NCBI RefSeq assembly: GCF_932276165.1
Contig: NC_064012.1
Coordinates: forward strand, 5,153,501 to 5,217,500
Source of the DNA: Plutella xylostella
Lineage: Eukaryota; Arthropoda; Insecta; Lepidoptera; Plutellidae
Direction: 5' to 3'
Length of the DNA: 64,000 bases
In this document: piece by piece, positions 62,838 to 64,000 of the stretch
Numbering within the stretch: the stretch's first letter is position 1
How the letters are laid out: each line of letters starts with the position of its first letter
Made by a program: the position numbers and the translations under genes
The notes under the pieces: model-generated
Database searches by the model: none
Told to the model about the DNA's origin: nothing
Seen by the model: the letters and a program-made list of their open reading frames with translations, nothing else

Positions 62838-62880
62838 GTGAGTGGTGCATAGCATGTGGTACAAAAGTTTTGCATCCAAA

Positions 62881-63010
62881 AAGGCTAGTACGGGGCGCAT
62901 AGGACGTGACAAAAGTTCTCCGTCGCGCTCGCTCTTGAGGCTGCGCGATGTGAGTGAGCGCGATGCAACACTTATGTCACATCTTAAATGCGTCCCGTGC
63001 TACTAGCCCA
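62881..63010. mobile_element. Palindromic MITE, family E
   Basis: aaggctagtacggggcgcat ... aatgcgtcccgtgctactagcc arms and a ttctccgtcgcgctcgctc centre. It lies in MBTPS1 intron 5. Confidence 0.8.
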
Positions 63011-63235
63011 GCTTGCTACCATCGCGGGGCCTTGAGATCTTTAGATAGAGCGAAACTACAATAGGATAATAATGAAAGGAAAATGCTGCATAAACATTAG
63101 TATCCGTGGCCTCTGTAAAGTCCATTATGCTTTGGCTGTCAACGAACGTATCAGAAATGTAGTCTACCGTAACCTAGGTAAACGTTTTATTGTTCTCATA
63201 AGAAACCGTAGGTTTAACAGGGTGTCCACTATCTG

Positions 63236-63333
63236 GAAAGTCAGGGAAAGTCAAGGAAAAGTCAGGGAAGCTCAAGGTGGTCAGGGAAAGTCAGTGAAAT
63301 TGATGGACCACCTGGAAAGTCAGGGAAAAACTA
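63236..63333. repeat. Decamer minisatellite
   Basis: Irregular repeats of gtcagggaaa / gtcaaggaaa / gtcagtgaaa (about eight units), including agggaaagtcaaggaaaagt. Intronic; no function proposed. Confidence 0.75.
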
Positions 63334-63442
63334 CTATTAAAGCATATTTTTTGGCAAAATTTTAGTATTTTTACGTTATTATTAGGCGTGAAATACAAAA
63401 GTTATAAAATAAAATTTCGTTTAGTTTATAAATATTTTTGAA

Positions 63443-64000
63443 TGATACGAGGGCGGGTCAATAAGTCCGTGACTTTTTGAAGAAAATACTGGTTTTTGGA
63501 TAATTTTATTTTTTATTATTCAACGTAGTCTCCTTTGAGCTCTATACACCTTGTCCAAAGTTTCAGCAATTTTTTTATCCCTTCCAAAAAATAAGATTTT
63601 ACGAGGTCATCAAAATACCCACCTTGGCCTTCTTTGGCGCCGATTAACCCCGAGAAACCCACTGTTTAGACTGCTGTTTGGTCTCTGGTGTGTTGTGGTG
63701 GATCCACGTTTCGTCCACGGTTACAAAACGGCGCAATAACTCGTCCGAATTTCGGTTGAACAACGCCAAACACTCCTGCGAAGTTTTGTCATTCGATTGC
63801 GTTTGTGAGCAAACGCGGCACCCATCTTGCGGAAAGCTTTTTCATACCGAAGTGATCATTCAAAATTGAAACCACTGAGTCACGTGATGTCCCTGTTGCT
63901 TCTACTATCCCTCTCACTTTCAATCTCCGATCGGCCAACACCATGTCGTGATTTTTTTCAATCATTTCAGGTGTAGAGACCTCAACTGGGTGCCATGAAC
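63443..64000 (-). mobile_element. Mariner element, internally deleted, cut by the window end
   Basis: The left end acgagggcgggtcaataagt is a typical mariner terminal repeat. Reading the minus strand, transposase words appear: GMKKLSARWVPRLLT, RRFVTVDETWIHHNTPE (first catalytic Asp), KQQSKQWVSRG, then a jump to KAKVGYFDDLVKSYFLEGIK and the C-terminus CIELKGDYVE. The second and third catalytic Asp region is deleted and a frameshift precedes ECLALFNRN, so this copy is inactive. Confidence 0.85.

Noticed and set aside
1..64000. CRISPR array, operon or other prokaryotic system
   Set aside because: All tandem repeats lack regular unique spacers, the genes have spliceosomal introns, and the gene content is metazoan.

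Overview
This is eukaryotic, AT-rich, repeat-dense DNA with intron-containing genes. It almost certainly comes from a moth or butterfly (Lepidoptera). The reasons are the insect-type Polyhomeotic, the many palindromic MITEs, the tRNA-headed SINE, and the non-LTR retrotransposon tails whose catcatcat/ggacataggcct wording is typical of lepidopteran genomes. All gene models below were assembled by eye from splice sites, codon phase and protein similarity recalled from known families; no alignment or transcript was used.

Region 1 (about 3.2-35 kb, possibly to 38 or 45.9 kb, minus strand) is one large gene, polyhomeotic (ph), a PRC1 Polycomb subunit. I can trace 30 coding exons in consistent phase. 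They run from an ATG at 34941 to a TGA at 3167 and give about 1342 aa: an N-terminal conserved box, four Gln-only exons, a long series of Q-rich and conserved exons, the HD1 box, a short linker and the C-terminal SAM domain. The FCS zinc finger normally found between HD1 and SAM is not visible. Several exons have tandem copies of an exon edge plus splice site (around exons 8, 13, 15, 16 and 23), and some of these preserve the reading frame. The introns hold an apparently intact Tc1-type DD34E transposon, a complete SINE with target-site duplication, LINE tails and several palindromic MITE families.

Region 2 (about 38-46 kb) shows no convincing gene. It has MITEs and a GC-rich, CCAAT-containing, promoter-like island at about 45.6-45.9 kb.

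Region 3 (46.4-56.2 kb, minus strand) carries two cilium/sperm-axoneme genes in tandem: an eight-exon SPAG17 (PF6) homologue of about 1804 aa, and a single-exon sperm-tail PG-rich repeat (STPG) protein of 537 aa.

Region 4 (56.8-59.5 kb) holds retroelement and transposon relics: a complete 180-codon ORF matching the C-terminal end of a LINE-type polyprotein, a truncated THAP-domain gene on the minus strand and a broken THAP-domain gene on the plus strand.

Region 5 (60.6 kb to the end, plus strand) is the 5' part of MBTPS1 (site-1 protease), five exons ending just after the catalytic Asp and His motifs. Its next intron contains a MITE, a decamer minisatellite and an internally deleted mariner element cut by the window end.

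Apart from the ph exon-edge duplications, the missing FCS finger and the unusual introns, most of the window is ordinary lepidopteran gene and repeat content.
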